Positions 23,359-35,942 of a stretch of 64,000 nucleotides of DNA are shown here, one piece after another. The stretch's first letter is position 1. Each line of letters begins with the position of its first letter. This stretch comes from Bryopsis sp. KO-2023 (Eukaryota; Chlorophyta; Ulvophyceae; Bryopsidales; Bryopsidaceae), in the NCBI GenBank assembly GCA_030272585.1, contig BSYQ01000009.1, forward strand, positions 4,526,001-4,590,000, written 5' to 3'. The notes beneath the pieces were generated by a model that saw only the letters and a list, made by a program, of their open reading frames with translations, was not told the origin of the DNA and searched no databases. A program made the position numbers and the translations under genes.

Positions 23359-24383
23359 CATACTATGGATCTGATCGATCTTCCAAAACTAAGGTAATAT
23401 TAGGTCACAGCAGTAATCCGACATCATAACTGCGTCCTAGAACCGATTTTAGCAATGATCGGTTTTTTTTTTTTTTTTTTTCATTTTTGGCTGATCGGTG
23501 ATCGTGATCGTGATCGGCCGATCAAATGTTGATCGTGCTCTTGATCGTCCGATCACATGTTGATCGTGATCGTGATCGGTTCGCCGATCACCGATCTGAT
23601 CGGTTGTTCCGATCACGATCCCGATCACGATCAAGCGCCGCGACCTGTCGGCACTTCATCGGCTGACCTTGATCGGTGTGATCGTGATCGGCCGATCGTG
23701 ATCGGACCTGCATCCGATCATGATCGGTATTGATCATTTGATCGATGAATTGATCGGTCTCGCGAAAATGCCGATAAGTCACCACCCGCAGGTGTTTCTG
23801 AGGTGAAAGGATTCGAACCGGGTACCTAACGGATTAGAAGCATACTCACTAACGCTTGGACCACTCGGAGCCACGGTCAGTAGGTCATCCGTGTCATTAT
23901 ATACGTGATCTGTCAGTCCGACAAACTGAGGTATATAATGACACGGATGACCTAGTGACCGTGGCTCCGAGTGGTCCAAGCGTTAATGCGTCTGTCTTTA
24001 GTCTGTTAGGTCCCAGGTTCGAATCCCTGCACCCCAGAAACACCTGCGGGTGGTGATTTCTCGGCATTTGTGATGGACCGATCAATTGACCGATCATGAT
24101 CCGATCTAATCGGCATCTCCGATCCCGATCCCGATCCCGATCAAGCGCCGCGACCTGTCGGCACTTGATCGGCTGACGTTGATCGGTTTGATCGTGATCG
24201 GCCGATCAAAGTTGGCCGATTAAATCGGTCAGCCGATCAGATTGGTGATCGGCCGATCTCCATCGATGATCGGCCAAACCGATTTGATCGGCGATCGATC
24301 TGATCGGAAAAACCCGATCACGATTTAATCGGTCGGACCGATCAATCCACGACCGATTAGATCGTGATCGGATCCATAGTATG
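23359..24383. mobile_element. Non-autonomous element rich in GATCG, 1025 bp
   Basis: The inverted ends read CATACTATGGATC, and the flanks carry the 8-bp duplication ACCGCAGG (23351-23358 and 24384-24391). The 8-bp target size points to the hAT type, although the end sequence does not match the usual CAG start. The interior is filled with short variable repeats based on GATCGTGATCGG, itself almost self-complementary, and holds a palindromic tRNA-like unit in its middle. No transposase ORF is present. Confidence 0.82.
23777..24059. repeat. Palindrome of two tRNA-like (SINE-like) arms
   Basis: Two arms of about 128 bases face each other around a centre near 23917. On its own strand each arm carries a box A-like TGGTCCAAGCG and a perfect box B GGTTCGAATCC, spaced as in a tRNA gene. 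The acceptor, anticodon and T stems do not pair properly, so these are not functional tRNA genes. They look like copies of a tRNA-derived SINE head, placed head to head inside the GATCG-rich element. Confidence 0.7.
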
Positions 24384-24391
24384 ACCGCAGG

Positions 24392-25047
24392 CACCAGGTG
24401 TACAGCCTGTAGAGATGAGACACACTTTGGAAGTTTAGGGTCTTCCATCACCCAAGGGAAGCCCCGAAGGGCAACCCTGAACACACAAAGAACACTCTTG
24501 GGAACGCCCGAAAGGGACTTACAGCCTTCATCTTACACCTCCGTTCCGACGCCCCAAATACCTTTCAACACGTACCGCTACCTGTAACCACACTCCAACT
24601 AGGTCGTACTGTCACCCATTCCTGATCATAATCTTTCCATTATATAACCAAACTCCACCTATCTTCTACACAGCCATAGCGACCTACTCAATGTCAAAAG
24701 ATTCTGTTGAATTCACATTCTTAGAAGCAACAACCAAGACCGCAACCAAGAGTGTTAACTGTGCAAACTACACAGCAACTGCCCAACTGAATTTCTCCTT
24801 TCCACAATTCCAAGACTCCAATTGCCAGGCAGTGAAGGAAGACAGAGCCCTTCGATTTCTGATCGTTGCGTTGCACGACACTCTGGTAGTACCTGTACTG
24901 TCGGCATGCTTGGTCACTACTCACCCTCTCGGCTTTCAAAACTTTGGCGAATCGACCTGCAACCTTGAACATCAACGAAAGAAGAGTCCAGCGGAAAAAC
25001 GCAGGGTGAATACGAGAGGCTGAGCGTGTTCCGTCAACAGCAGCGAG
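24392..25047. other. Upstream region of the armadillo gene
   Basis: No exon seen. The left part is the continuation of the locus that was interrupted by the two transposons. The promoter of the gene at 25048 must lie here; no named element could be identified. Confidence 0.35.
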
Positions 25048-26902
25048 ATGTCGGGCGAAAACGTGAATCTGGCGGAAGTGGTGAACGAACTGGAGGCTCG
25101 ACTGGAGTCCTCGCCAGAAGAGAAAACCACTGCGCTTCAAGCGATTCGCAGTGCTGTGGATCCCAAGGATGAGGCGTACGACTCCCAGCGTTTGATGGTT
25201 TCCGAAGGTGTCGTGGATCTTTTGGTGAGGCTGCTCGAGGATGCAGACTCAGGGGTGGTGTGTGAAGCAGCCCTGACGCTTGCTGCTCTAACTGCAAACA
25301 GTCAAAGCGTGATGATTCGGTTGAAAGACCTCGGCTTCGGGGAGAGGGTTGAACAGCTGAGCTTCAATCCGGTGCAAGCCAGTCTCGAGGAGGCACAAGG
25401 GATCAGGTGAGCACTCCAGTGGGAATATTAATTGAAAAACATAATAGAAATAAAGCAAGTTTATTATGGTTTTTTTCCAGCATTTTGCAATGTCTTCCAC
25501 CCTCTGAGTATTGAAGCTTGTCAACTGTGGCAAAATGTTTTTTCAATCAGACGAACAGGATGAACCCCCCCCCCCCCCCCCCCAACTGCACTTTTTTATA
25601 ATCGAAAACTATCCAGGAGAAATTTGCTGAGTTCAATTTAAAAGTTGGAGCAAGAAGTAGATTTGAGCACAGTGTGCAATGACAGCTTTTTTTTTCTCTC
25701 TTCTCCCGAACTCCACACTCGAAAGGCTATTTTTCCTTCTGCCCACCATCAATTTCTGTTTGAACTGTTTTTTTTTTGCTTGGTTTTTTTCACACAGGAA
25801 ACTGGTCGACCTGTTGTACTCAGAATCGGCGAGCGTCCAAGAAGCAGCCCAAGAGGCCCTCATGAGTGCCAGCTCCTATAACCACGACGTGAAACTCAGC
25901 TATTTGAGCTGTCTGGTTTCTGACCTTCGTAACGACAACAAAGCATCCCTCCGTCGATTGGATTGGCTCGTTTCTGGAATGGAAATTCGAGACGATGCGG
26001 CTGTCGTTCTGGATCAAGCAATTTTGCCGCTTTTGAAAGTACTGGAGGATGAGAGTGTGAACCTGGATGCAGTCACGTTGCTGGGGACGATTGCGGAGGA
26101 GAGACCGGCGGCTGGGGCTTTCCTTTGCGATGAGGGCGCTTTGCCCCCCATTGCTCAAATGATCATCTCAGGTACAGAGTCTTTTGATTTTCCCCCACAG
26201 CAATAACGATAATACTGGCTTGGCTGAAATCGATACTTTGAGAAACGGTGAAACCAGGTTACTTACTGTGGTGGGTCAGACTTGAACGAGTACAATGAAC
26301 TGTCAGACTGAAATTTAAAACTTAGTAACTGTCTGGTAGAGTACATTTTATTTTATTGTTATTATTGTTTTTGAGTTTGAAGGATGACCGAAAAATTAAC
26401 ACCCTCATGTGGAGGCAAACAATTTGGGGGGGGGTGCAGTTTTTGCTTTTTATTTTTCGAATTTGACAGCAAATGCTGAGTAAAGAAGGGAGAGAATTTC
26501 AACTCGTCGATTTAAACAAAAAAAACTGCAGTGGAAGGCATTGAGCGAAAAAGATGGAAAAAATATTGTGCATGAACTCAGTCTGTTTTCCCCCGACTGA
26601 TTCTTACAGGGGAAGCCCGGCTTCGCGACGCTGGTGTGCATGCCCTGTGGCAAATCATCAAGAAGAACAAAAAGGTGTTGCAGCCAGGGAGGGAGATGCT
26701 GGGGGTTGAGGGCACCGCTTTGGTGCAGCCGTTGCTGGATATTATCCAATCTGCAGGGGTGGAGTCAGACACAGACGACAAGGGTTTCGATAACAGTGAC
26801 GAAGCGTTGCTGATTTTGAAAGCTTTGGCTGAGCAAGACCCATCTGTGCGTGAAAGCGTCAAAGAGTTGGATCTCGAACCATCAAGATGTACGCTGATGT
26901 GA
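25048..26902 (+). CDS. Armadillo/HEAT-type protein with CaaX end
   Basis: Three exons (25048-25406, 25798-26171, 26610-26902) join in phase to give 341 residues. The protein is a run of paired helices: SEGVVDLLVRLLEDAD, CEAALTLAALTANSQS, EAAQEALMSASS, LPLLKVLEDESVNLDAVTLL and LLILKALAEQDPSVRESVKE. This is the armadillo-like pattern seen in HSP70 nucleotide-exchange factors such as Fes1/HspBP1, though I cannot assign it to that family. The last four residues, Cys-Thr-Leu-Met, form a CaaX box; a final Met favours farnesylation, so membrane attachment is likely. Lys/Gly-rich positioning of a linker occurs in exon 3 (IIKKNKKVLQPGREM). Confidence 0.82.
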
Positions 26903-27765
26903 GGTGGTGGTTACTTTTTGGGGGGGAGGGGGAGGGGCTTCTGTCAGAAAAAAAAATCAGCTGATGCTTGTCTGACTGGCTCTATGCCCTGAAGAAGAAG
27001 AGGAGGAGGGGGGGAAACACACACACACACACAAAAATATGCCCTAGAAAAAGTTTTGACAAAAAGATCTAGGAAATCCACACAAATATATGAGGCAAGT
27101 TTTGGGGGCGAAAGACTATTTGAGTGCACAACTTTTGGGGGGTAGATGGGAAATTTACACATCGCTTAATTTTGCAGTCTGAGTAGAGGAATTCTTGAAT
27201 AAGAGGGGGGATGGGGACGTGTGGGTGAAAACATCGGTGGATTTTGTATTGACGCTGGCCAAGATGGGAATTTTCCAAGCATCTTTTTGTGGATGGACAT
27301 CATTTTGAAGAGGTAGAGTTGCGGGGTCATTGTTTGCACCTATGAATTACACACATAGTGGTTTTGTCATGTTGCTTTCGCTGAATATGACTGTGCATTC
27401 GATCCACGTGGTCGGCGGAACTGTTACTGTTCTCTTAAAATTTCCGGACCTTGTTGCGCTGCTATCCTGATCTGATGGTGCGAAACAAAAAACCTTGAGG
27501 GAGCCATAATGGATTGCTCCTCAACTCGAATCAGATTTTATAAAATGGAAGCCAGGTTTGTTTGGGGCTTTTTTAGCTCCTTGTTTCCTTGCTTCTGCTC
27601 AGAACATCCCAAACCCAGCTGATGTTGCGACCAGAAATGCGGTGTCGCGATCAATGCGTCACGGATGCTGGCAATGATTGATACTCGGTCGTCCAAGAAG
27701 CCGCAAGCAACCTGCTGTGGATTTTCTTCGCCACTATATTTTTTTTTGGTGGCGCTGGCTCCACC
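26903..27765. other. Intergenic, no gene seen
   Basis: Contains an AC microsatellite near 27017-27032 and several G-runs. No coding exon can be supported on either strand. Confidence 0.4.
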
Positions 27766-30700
27766 ATGGCGACTCCAAACTTGAGGTCCGAAGCTTCGGA
27801 CACGTTCGAATGCCTGCGGCAAAACATCTTCACTCTATACAAGGTCGCGCAGCAGAGCGAGAACAGAAACAAGCTCCAATGGAACGACGACAAGGCCGTC
27901 CTGGAGGAATACATTCGAGCCCTGACTCGTACGAAAGAGGTGATGCGCGACGAGGAGAAGCGATTGAGCGACCGTCTTTCCGCTGAAGTGGCGCCGCGAG
28001 ATTCGCAAACCGCGACTGAAGAAGTTGCCGAGAGCGAGGAAAAGGACGTCGACCGTGGGGATGAGAAACACGAGGAGCTCCGACGTCTTGAGGAGAGAAT
28101 GGTGGACGTGGAGAAAGAGGTGGCCGAAGTGCGTCGCCAGTTGAACGAAGGATTCAAAGGCGTCGAAATGGAGATATGGGAAACCAAACTTGCGGTGCTG
28201 CAGGTGAGACGTTTTTCTTGAAGGGTTTACCTTCCCGTGAGAACGTCTGTTTTCGGAGCACGGAGGTGGGATCATTCAGTTTCCCAGCGCTCGGCGAATT
28301 TGACGTTGGTTTTTTCGTCGTGATCAGGATATTCGGCGGCTGTGTTCCGACGAGGTGAAGCAGCTCGGAGACGCCATTGCGAGAGACGCGAGGGCCCGAA
28401 CGAAAAGGAAAGCTCAAGAACGGGGTCGTGCCGAGCTGACGTCTTTGCGAGATCAAGTGACGAGAGTGGAAGCGAAACTGGACGCCGCCAAACGCTCATT
28501 CTATTTTCCATCCGCCGACGGCTACAGGTGCGCTGAAGCTCGTTTGCACGTTGTCCAAGTCGCCATCGACGCCCAATAGTCGTCACAGTTGGAAACACAA
28601 AAGTCGTCATCGGGTGTGGAGGTCTGAACAAGATTGCCTACTTTATTTTAGAAAATCATACCTTCATTTGAGAAAGTTTACAGCCACTATGTCAGTCTAA
28701 CAACCAGCATGAATGCACCAAACAGATGTGGGTTTTCACTTCATTTTTGTATCTCCACAACAGGAATTGCCACCTCTCATAATATATTTTTTTCCACTCT
28801 GTTGTGCGAAGGTTTCGGGCCGGCGGCTCCGGTGTGTTTGTCGGAGCGAAAGACCTCCATATTTCTGATGTTTCTGGTAGCTTTCTCCTGTCGGCTGCGG
28901 GGGTCCAGTCAAAATCAAAAACAGAGAACCTGGGGAGACTCCGATTGCATGTGGGTGGAACGACACGGTAGGGTGCACCCAAATTTCGATCAAACTGCGC
29001 ATTGAAATTTTAGGCATCTCCCATTCCTTCCACTACTTGTTTTCAAGCAACCCCCCCCCAAAAAAAAAATAAAAAATCAGATGTGAGTTCTGTGTAGCGA
29101 TATTTCCATCAATTTAAATATACTTTTTATTTTCATGTTTTCCATATCTGCACACAAAAGTCAGAGCAAAGTTGAGCATCAGTGTGCTTCTTGACATTAG
29201 GTCCGAAGACCCTCCCACACCAGGTTCTTCGGTGTCGTTGAGAACCCCCAGCATTTCGTCCAAACACCCAGCCACCCCAACACCCCCCACCATGACCCCC
29301 ATCCAGAAAACAACACCCCCCGAGAAGCAGGCATCCCCGAAGCCAACACCCCCGCAAGAAAAAGGAGATCCCACCGCCGATCGCTCAACTGGAAAAAACA
29401 CAAGCAAATTCACTCAGAATCAGGTGGAGGGTAAGATGCCGAATGGCAGCCAGGGGAAGCCCCAGGATGTGGCATCTGATAAATCGAAATGGATGTCAGC
29501 TTTGCCCCAATTGGATGGTAAGCAAGCAAGCAGAGCAAAACGAGCGGCGGTGAAGCTGCTGAATCGAAGGGTCACGAAGGATAAATCACGGTGGATACCA
29601 AGCAGAAATCGAACCAAAGATCAGGAGGAAGGGGTGCAATCGGAGAGTCGCACCGGGCTGGTCAAACGGATCATACAAGTGAAGCGAAAAGGGGGGGAAA
29701 GCTTAAAAGCTCAATTCTCGTCGAGGCTGAAAAACCAGACACACGAATGGGATGGGGCCAGCAGGGCACCGCCACCGAACAGGAGGTCCGCTGATCCGGA
29801 GGCTGCTGAGAAAACCGTTGCTAGCAAGGAGGGGACTGAGCAATCCGGAGCAGGGCAAGATGCAACCCATGCAAACGAAGCTGCCAGGGTTACGGGGGCG
29901 GCCGGGGAAAGTGCTGCTGGGTCAGACCCCCCTGGATCCACTGACGAAACCAATGGGATTGCTGATGATTTCAGCCAAGATCCTGAGGCTTTCGGGTCGT
30001 TGGATGGAAGTGTGCTGGACCCTGTGGCTGACGAAATGAATGGCAATGCACACAACTCGGAGCAGGAAGTGGAAAACGGTGATGTAAGCATAAAGCTCAA
30101 ACATTCAACAACAGCAGAGAGCGATGCTTTTTCTGAGCCAACAGACAGGGAGGCTGAAAACTCCAGCCGAGCGAACGGAGATCGAAAAGGGGTTTATGTC
30201 AAAGTCAAGGCGGGGGATTTGGAGCTGGTCGGGGAGAGAGGAAGCCGGGTGCCCAATTTGCTGGTCAAGGAAATTCTGCTGGAGGTGGAGTGCATGGTTT
30301 CGGTGGATGTGAGGTACTCTGCGGAGAGTGGCTGGCAAATCCAAGGGGGCATCGCTTTCGAAATTCTGAAATTGAAGAAGAAAGTGTCTGGCAACTCCCT
30401 GCCCCTTCCTTTGACGCTAGTCAAGACGGTCTTGAACATGGTTCTACCAAAGGTGAGGTGCGCCTTTTGTTTCGGGGGACGAAATGGTTTTCAACCATTC
30501 AACCCTGTTTGGCTGAAAAATTCCGATGTTTCTTCTTCCTTTCAAAATCGAAATCATGAGATTTATTGCTGACTTTTTTTGCAGTTTTTTTGGGGTGTTT
30601 CTGTGAAATTTTCGGCTTTCGATTGTTCAGGTGGTGGAGCGATTGTTGGCATCCAATTTACCTGTTGAATTTGGGGAGTATATTTTGGATTCCGGGAGCA

Positions 30701-31718
30701 ATTGCATGTTGAACGGCGAAATCACAATAGTGGGTCCCCCCTTGAGTGCATTTCAAGCCAGTCTGGCTTCCAGGCCAATCCCCACATCTGGCAGTACAAA
30801 AGCTCGTGCCGAAAGTCTCAAGGTGATTAGTCATTGTGCGTGGGGGTTTGGGGCTTTCTTTACCAAGGGAGAGAAATGCATGCGAATTGATAACAGTAAT
30901 GGCATCTGTCTGTCTGACTTCAGGATTCCCTTGCTGGAAAAGAAGCCAGGGGGATGCTGGGTCTGACCAACACCGATGCCAGGCTCTTGGAGGAAGCTTT
31001 CGAAGGGAGGGAATCCAGCCGTCTTTCGGAAGTGCCGGTTCGGTGCACGATTTCGGCTCTGTGCGACTTTCGGAGGAAATTCGGAGGCTCCGAAACCTGG
31101 GAGTCCTTGTGCAATCTTTGGGATAAAGGCTTGAAAAGTCTGGCATCGCTGAAGGTAATCGGTAATCATCCAAGAGAGAATTTCGATGTGCTGGTGCTTT
31201 TTTCAGTTTTCCGTCAAAACTTGATTTCTGTTCGGTCCACAATCAGTGAGACTTTCCCCCCCCCCTTGTTTTTCGATGGAAGCAAATTTCCTTACGAATC
31301 ATCCAACCATCTGCTTTGGACAAATTTAAACAGCGATTCATTTGGTTTCTTGGGCTTTCTGCAGGGTTGGGAGTCCACGATGAACTTTGTTCGTTTAATG
31401 AATGGAGTGGTGTCAGACCTGGCCAGGAAGCCAATGAGAGCGAGGGTTGTCATCACTAGGCTCAATTGCAACCTCAATGTCGATGCCATGCTCACCGCAT
31501 TCAGAGACTACATGGAAAGATCGGCAAAAGAACTGGATGCAGCCCCTCCAGAGTGAGGGGGATTTTCCCCTTTGTTGATTTTTTGCTTTTTTTGGGGGGT
31601 CCTGAAAACTCCACCAAAGAAGAAAGATATGTATATATATATATATATATATGGGCTAAATCACCTCGTTATGGACGGCCTTCGTTGGGCAAGTTTGCCT
31701 GATGTAAATTAAACACTC

Positions 31719-31754
<36 letters not shown>

Positions 31755-33633
31755 CGCTGGTGTTGATCTTCAGTTTTGCTGTGATAATTTTCAGTGCATT
31801 GTCTGGGCCTGTGGCTCCCTTGGAAGAGCAACTGGAGGCGCTGGAACTGTGGCATCGACAATGGATAGCCAAGCTCAATTTGTTCGAATCCAAATTCAAG
31901 ACTGCGACGTGTTGCCTGGTTGCAAACGCCGATTCTGAATCCCTGGATGTCGGTCTGGACCGATTGCACTACGAAGGCCCTCTCAACATGAAGGTATGTC
32001 TGCACAGTAAAAGACCCTGTAATAAAATGTCAAAACGGAACACAAAAAAAAAGACAATGTGGAACCCGATGTGCAAACTGTTTTTGTGATCGATCCATTT
32101 TTCTGATCAATCCAGTGGAGTTTCCTTTTCTTGGTGCCTTTTTTTTTTTCGTTTTTTTTTTCAATCCCACCAAAAAAATTTTAATGTTTTTTTTCAAAAC
32201 AATTATGTAGCCAATTATTGTGGTGGCGGATCTGATCACGATTCATGGGTTACGCCTCAGGACAAATATGTAATCATCAGAACCTCCACTCAGAAAAAAA
32301 CAAAAAACAAAAAATGCTTCTTCGCTCAAAATGTCCTGTGTACCCCAAGCCCAAGTTTGAAATGCAATGCCCCCCCTGAACATTTTCCGGATTTTTTTCT
32401 TCCTGGAAAAAATGCTTCCCTTGATGGTGGATGGTCTTTTTTAACCAAACACATTTGCGTGCAACAGTTGCCGGTTTCCTCTCAAGAGGATGGGACGCTT
32501 TCCTTCGAACTCTCCATTCCGGTGGGTCCGGCCAAGGGTCAGACCAGCTCCGTTTTCGATGCCTTCAAGCAAGCCATGGCGGCTCTCAAAAATTATGCCA
32601 GAAGCGAATATCAAAAGAAAAATCCCACAAAACTGGACGCAGAATCCAACGATGGGGAGCCTGAAAAAGTGCTGCTGCCGATAGGGCGATTGTTTGCTCA
32701 CAAGTAATGGATCGAAGAGGAAATGAAATTAAGAAAATAGTTTGTAAGAGCGTTTGGATATCATTTTTTGTGTTAGAATCGATCAATGCACAATCCTGTT
32801 TGATATGGGTCTTCAGTTGCTGCTTCTATTTTTTTTTTATTTCCTGTTATTTGTCTTATTATTATTTATTATTATTTTTTATTTTTTTTATTTTTTTTTT
32901 TGTGGGGGGGGTTAAGTTCTAAAGCACTAAAAGGTTGTGCTCCAATTTAGGCTCTCGGTCGGGCTGTGCCTCAATGAACCCGATTTGGTAAAAATGCTGC
33001 TGGGGAATGCTGAGGACCCATCTTCCACAGCCACCGCTCTCAGCCCAATCGGACTTCAGCAAATGTTGGGCTGCCTGGGGGATTTATTTTCTTGCACTCT
33101 GGGCCCCTCCGACCAGCGATTTTCCGAAGCACCCTATTCCTTGTCGCTGACCACCAATGACCTGGCGAGATGCAGAGCAAATGTGGAAACCGTCGGATTT
33201 CAGAGCCTGGTTTCCCCAGCCACGCTGGTCAGGTGAGCCGGTTTTTACTGTTTGTAACATTTTTTTGTCAAGTAGAGGGAGTGTTTTTTTTTTTACGTTT
33301 TTTTTTTTTTTGGTTCCTTTCCCCAACAGGATGATTCACAATTTCATGCACGAAGTTCTGGAGGGGCTCTCCACCAACACATCGGAAAACAGCCAGCGTC
33401 TGGCAAAGATCGACTCCATGTTCCATGAGATAGTGACCTACGTTAACAAGAGGGCCCTGGATGTTGGAATTTGTGCCATCGTGAATGCAAAGATTAGGGA
33501 CGGCCATTTGTTCGTTTCCCTGCAAGAAATGCCGGATAATGACAGCGGTATCTGTGCCCCTCTGCATGTGGTGAATGATGTTGACCTCATGGCAGTCATG
33601 GACACGCTCAATTTGGGATCCCAAACAATGTAG
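27766..33633 (+). CDS. Large coiled-coil and possible lipid-binding protein
   Basis: Eleven exons join in phase to 1237 residues: 27766-28203, 28328-28527, 28812-28967, 29165-30452, 30631-30822, 30924-31154, 31365-31552, 31795-31993, 32468-32703, 32951-33232 and 33330-33633. Residues 1-205 are an acidic coiled coil. Residues 213-275 are beta-rich (GVFVGAKDLHISDVSGSFLL). Residues 285-600 are Pro/Thr/Ser-rich and probably disordered. From about 608, strands plus amphipathic helices (RVPNLLVKEILLEVE, LPLPLTLVKTVLNMVLPKV) recall tubular lipid-binding (TULIP/SMP) folds; that is a resemblance, not an assignment. The remainder is mixed helix. Reading through the donor at 28528 would stop at 28579 and give a 229-residue coiled-coil protein, so two separate genes are the alternative. 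Confidence 0.68.
31629..31752. repeat. TA microsatellites in an intron
   Basis: Two TA arrays with occasional GTA or CTA variants flank about 70 bases of unique sequence within the intron 31553-31794 of the large gene. Together they could form a long AT hairpin. Confidence 0.8.
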
Positions 33634-34975
33634 CCACAGTTCATTGATCCCAACACCCCAGAATAGGTTTTTTTCAATTTCATCGATTTTTGTTTTCATT
33701 CTAACTTTGCGAGCAGGGAAAAAGGTGACTGAAGGGCTATGTATGTATGTCCAATTGGTGTTTGTTTTACAGAAATATTCATACAGACCCAAGTCTGTCC
33801 GCGACTCTGTATGTGTGTATGTATGTATGTGTGTGTTTCATTCTTTGTCTGTAGTACTTTTCAATCGATCAATATTTTTATTTAAAATATAGGGGGAAAA
33901 AATTGCTAAGGAATACTTGTGAACAGAAGAGAGGGCTGTCTCTTTGTGCATTAGTTGACGGAACGCTCTTTTTTTATATTGGATATGTTGTTTAGATGCT
34001 TTCGTTCTACTGTAAAATGTTGTGAACTTTTTATGAAGACGGTGGGTTGGTTGGTTGGTGGTTGGGTGGGGGGGGTAAAGAACAGAATGGGTGCAATCGA
34101 TCGAAAGTTGGGACCAAGCATCTTTGCAGGCTGATGTGTTGGAACTTGATGCACGCGTTCCAGACGGAAAATATGCTTTTCCCTTTTTTTTTTCTTTCAA
34201 GCTGATTATTGATGTTACAAAGAAAGCCATAGCGACACTATGTTCAGTTCGAAACAAAAAAACAGGAAAGGAACAACTGATAACAGAAAAACCGCAAGAA
34301 AAGCACTCCATCAAAACAATCCCGTCTGCATTTTTTTGGAAGTTTTTTAAACTATGTTCCACTGTCAACCCATTTCTAGAACCAATTATCGGAACTTATT
34401 TTCTTCCTCGGCTCTCATGTTGGTTTTTTTGTCTCAAGGGCTACGAGATCTTTGGTTTCTCAAAAACTCCGAAAAACCAATCGATCCATTTCAGCAGGAA
34501 AGTCAGCCAATAGCCATTCAATCGCCGAACAAAACCATAAAGCCTTGGTGGGCACCATTCAAAGGAAATTTTTATCCACCTGTCGGAGTGATTTGCTACG
34601 CCACCATCCAGCAAGTTTATGCAAGTTTCGACCTACGAGTTTGCAAAACACCCTTACAGTGCCTTTAACATTTAGCCGATGTTGAATATACCCAGTCTTT
34701 GGATATCGGTTCATGGACATTTCCCATATAAAAAAACAACAACAGGAAAGACCTGATGAGACAGAGTCATTTTGCACTGATCAGACATATTTTGCCTCCT
34801 ACCCCTCAAAACACTCGAACTCCTTTCAATTTTTGTGAATTCTTAAATGATTTTGCTGCATGTCAGTAAATAGATTCCAATTAATCACAGAGCAATGGCA
34901 AGAAACAAGCAATCATCCCTAATGATCGTCAGACATCCACAAAACCAGCCTTGGAAGAGATTTCCCACAGCTCAC
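33634..34975. other. Convergent 3' region with a possible exon
   Basis: This region lies between the stop of the large plus gene and the mapped exon of the NTF2-like minus gene. A minus-strand stretch at 34559-34735 reads RNLHKLAGWWRSKS before a stop and looks like the C-terminus expected for the NTF2-like gene, but the phase of the join is unresolved. TATG repeats occur near 33811-33830. Confidence 0.35.
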
Positions 34976-35344
34976 CTGGAGCTGGACCTTTTTGGGAAGG
35001 CAGAACCCAATCAGCCCAGTACCATGTAAATGATAAATCTGCTCGTTTCTCGAAACGAGCCACACCCCGTTGCCATGTTGATCTGGCGATTTTTGGCGGA
35101 AATCCTCGATCCCAACCACCTCCACTCTTTCGAAAAGCCACACCAACGCCGCGAACTGAGCTTTGATGTTATGTTTTCCGCGGACCCTCAACAAATTGTC
35201 CTCGAAAACGGCATTTTCCACATATAAGGCATCAATCCTGCATCTCTGCTCTTCGATCGAAGTCGCGGTGTAGTGTGCAAACAAATCTGTCGAAGGAAAC
35301 GGGGCGTTGAATCCGGACGTCACCGCATCGATTTCGGTCGTCAT
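34976..35344 (-). CDS. NTF2-like (SnoaL-type) domain protein, 5' exon
   Basis: An exon of 123 codons starts at ATG 35344 (an in-frame ATG at 35401 is also possible) and ends at a good donor (CAG|GTGAGC). It has the NTF2-like layout: an N-terminal helix, RIDALYVENAVFEDNLLRV, then a helix (HNIKAQFAALVWLFERVE) and strands ending in YHLHGTGLIG and KKVQLQ. Members of this fold with the same order are small alpha-plus-beta proteins of diverse or unknown function. The usual C-terminal segment should lie in one or two exons downstream, probably including 34559-34735. Without splicing the frame would stop at 34919. Confidence 0.6.
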
Positions 35345-35942
35345 CCTTGCCCGTGGAGGGGCTTCGCCAGTATCGCGCGAACAACAGAAATGCCACGGCA
35401 ATCTCTTTCGTAAAATGCTCGAAAAAGGTCCAGGGTCATTTCACAATGTGCTGTGTTTCACACGGCTGCGTGGGGTTCATATGACTCTACTAGAGTACAT
35501 CCCTGCACAGAGTTTGGCCTAAAACCCCCAAATGCCGTGCGTTACGTGGGCAAAATGTCATAACGGACGAGGAAGCGTTACTCTAAAACAACGCCCGCTC
35601 GCACTGAGTCTGTTGTGCCAACCAACCTGTGGGGTTTCTCTGAAAACCTGCTACGATGTCCATCAGTTTTCACACTCCGACGCAGACGTTTCTGTTGAGG
35701 CCCATCGTCGAAGGAACCTCATACCCAGAACTGTACCGAACTGAACGACCAGCTCGAGTCTAAATACGCCATTCTGATCGCTTAAGCAGAACACAAGTTT
35801 TGAAGAGCTGGTCAGAGTGAACCGTCCCGAAACCTATCGACATCGTTCGCAGCATTCGTGGCTTCACAACCTGAGATGGAACCGCCGAGACAGCCACGTG
35901 GACTCCGAAACGAAGAGCGCCGCCCGCAAAACGAAACGAATC
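35345..35942. promoter_or_regulatory. Divergent promoter region
   Basis: About 600 bases separate the ATGs of two genes transcribed away from each other. The stretch has a higher GC content than the introns around it. No named site could be recognised. Confidence 0.35.

Noticed and set aside
23800-24030. Two functional tRNA genes
   Set aside because: Box A and B are present, but acceptor and T stems do not pair and the anticodon arm is poor. They are better explained as tRNA-derived repeat arms.
23440-24370. CRISPR-like array of GATCG repeats
   Set aside because: The repeats are short, overlapping and self-complementary, with no constant spacer length, and the context is eukaryotic.
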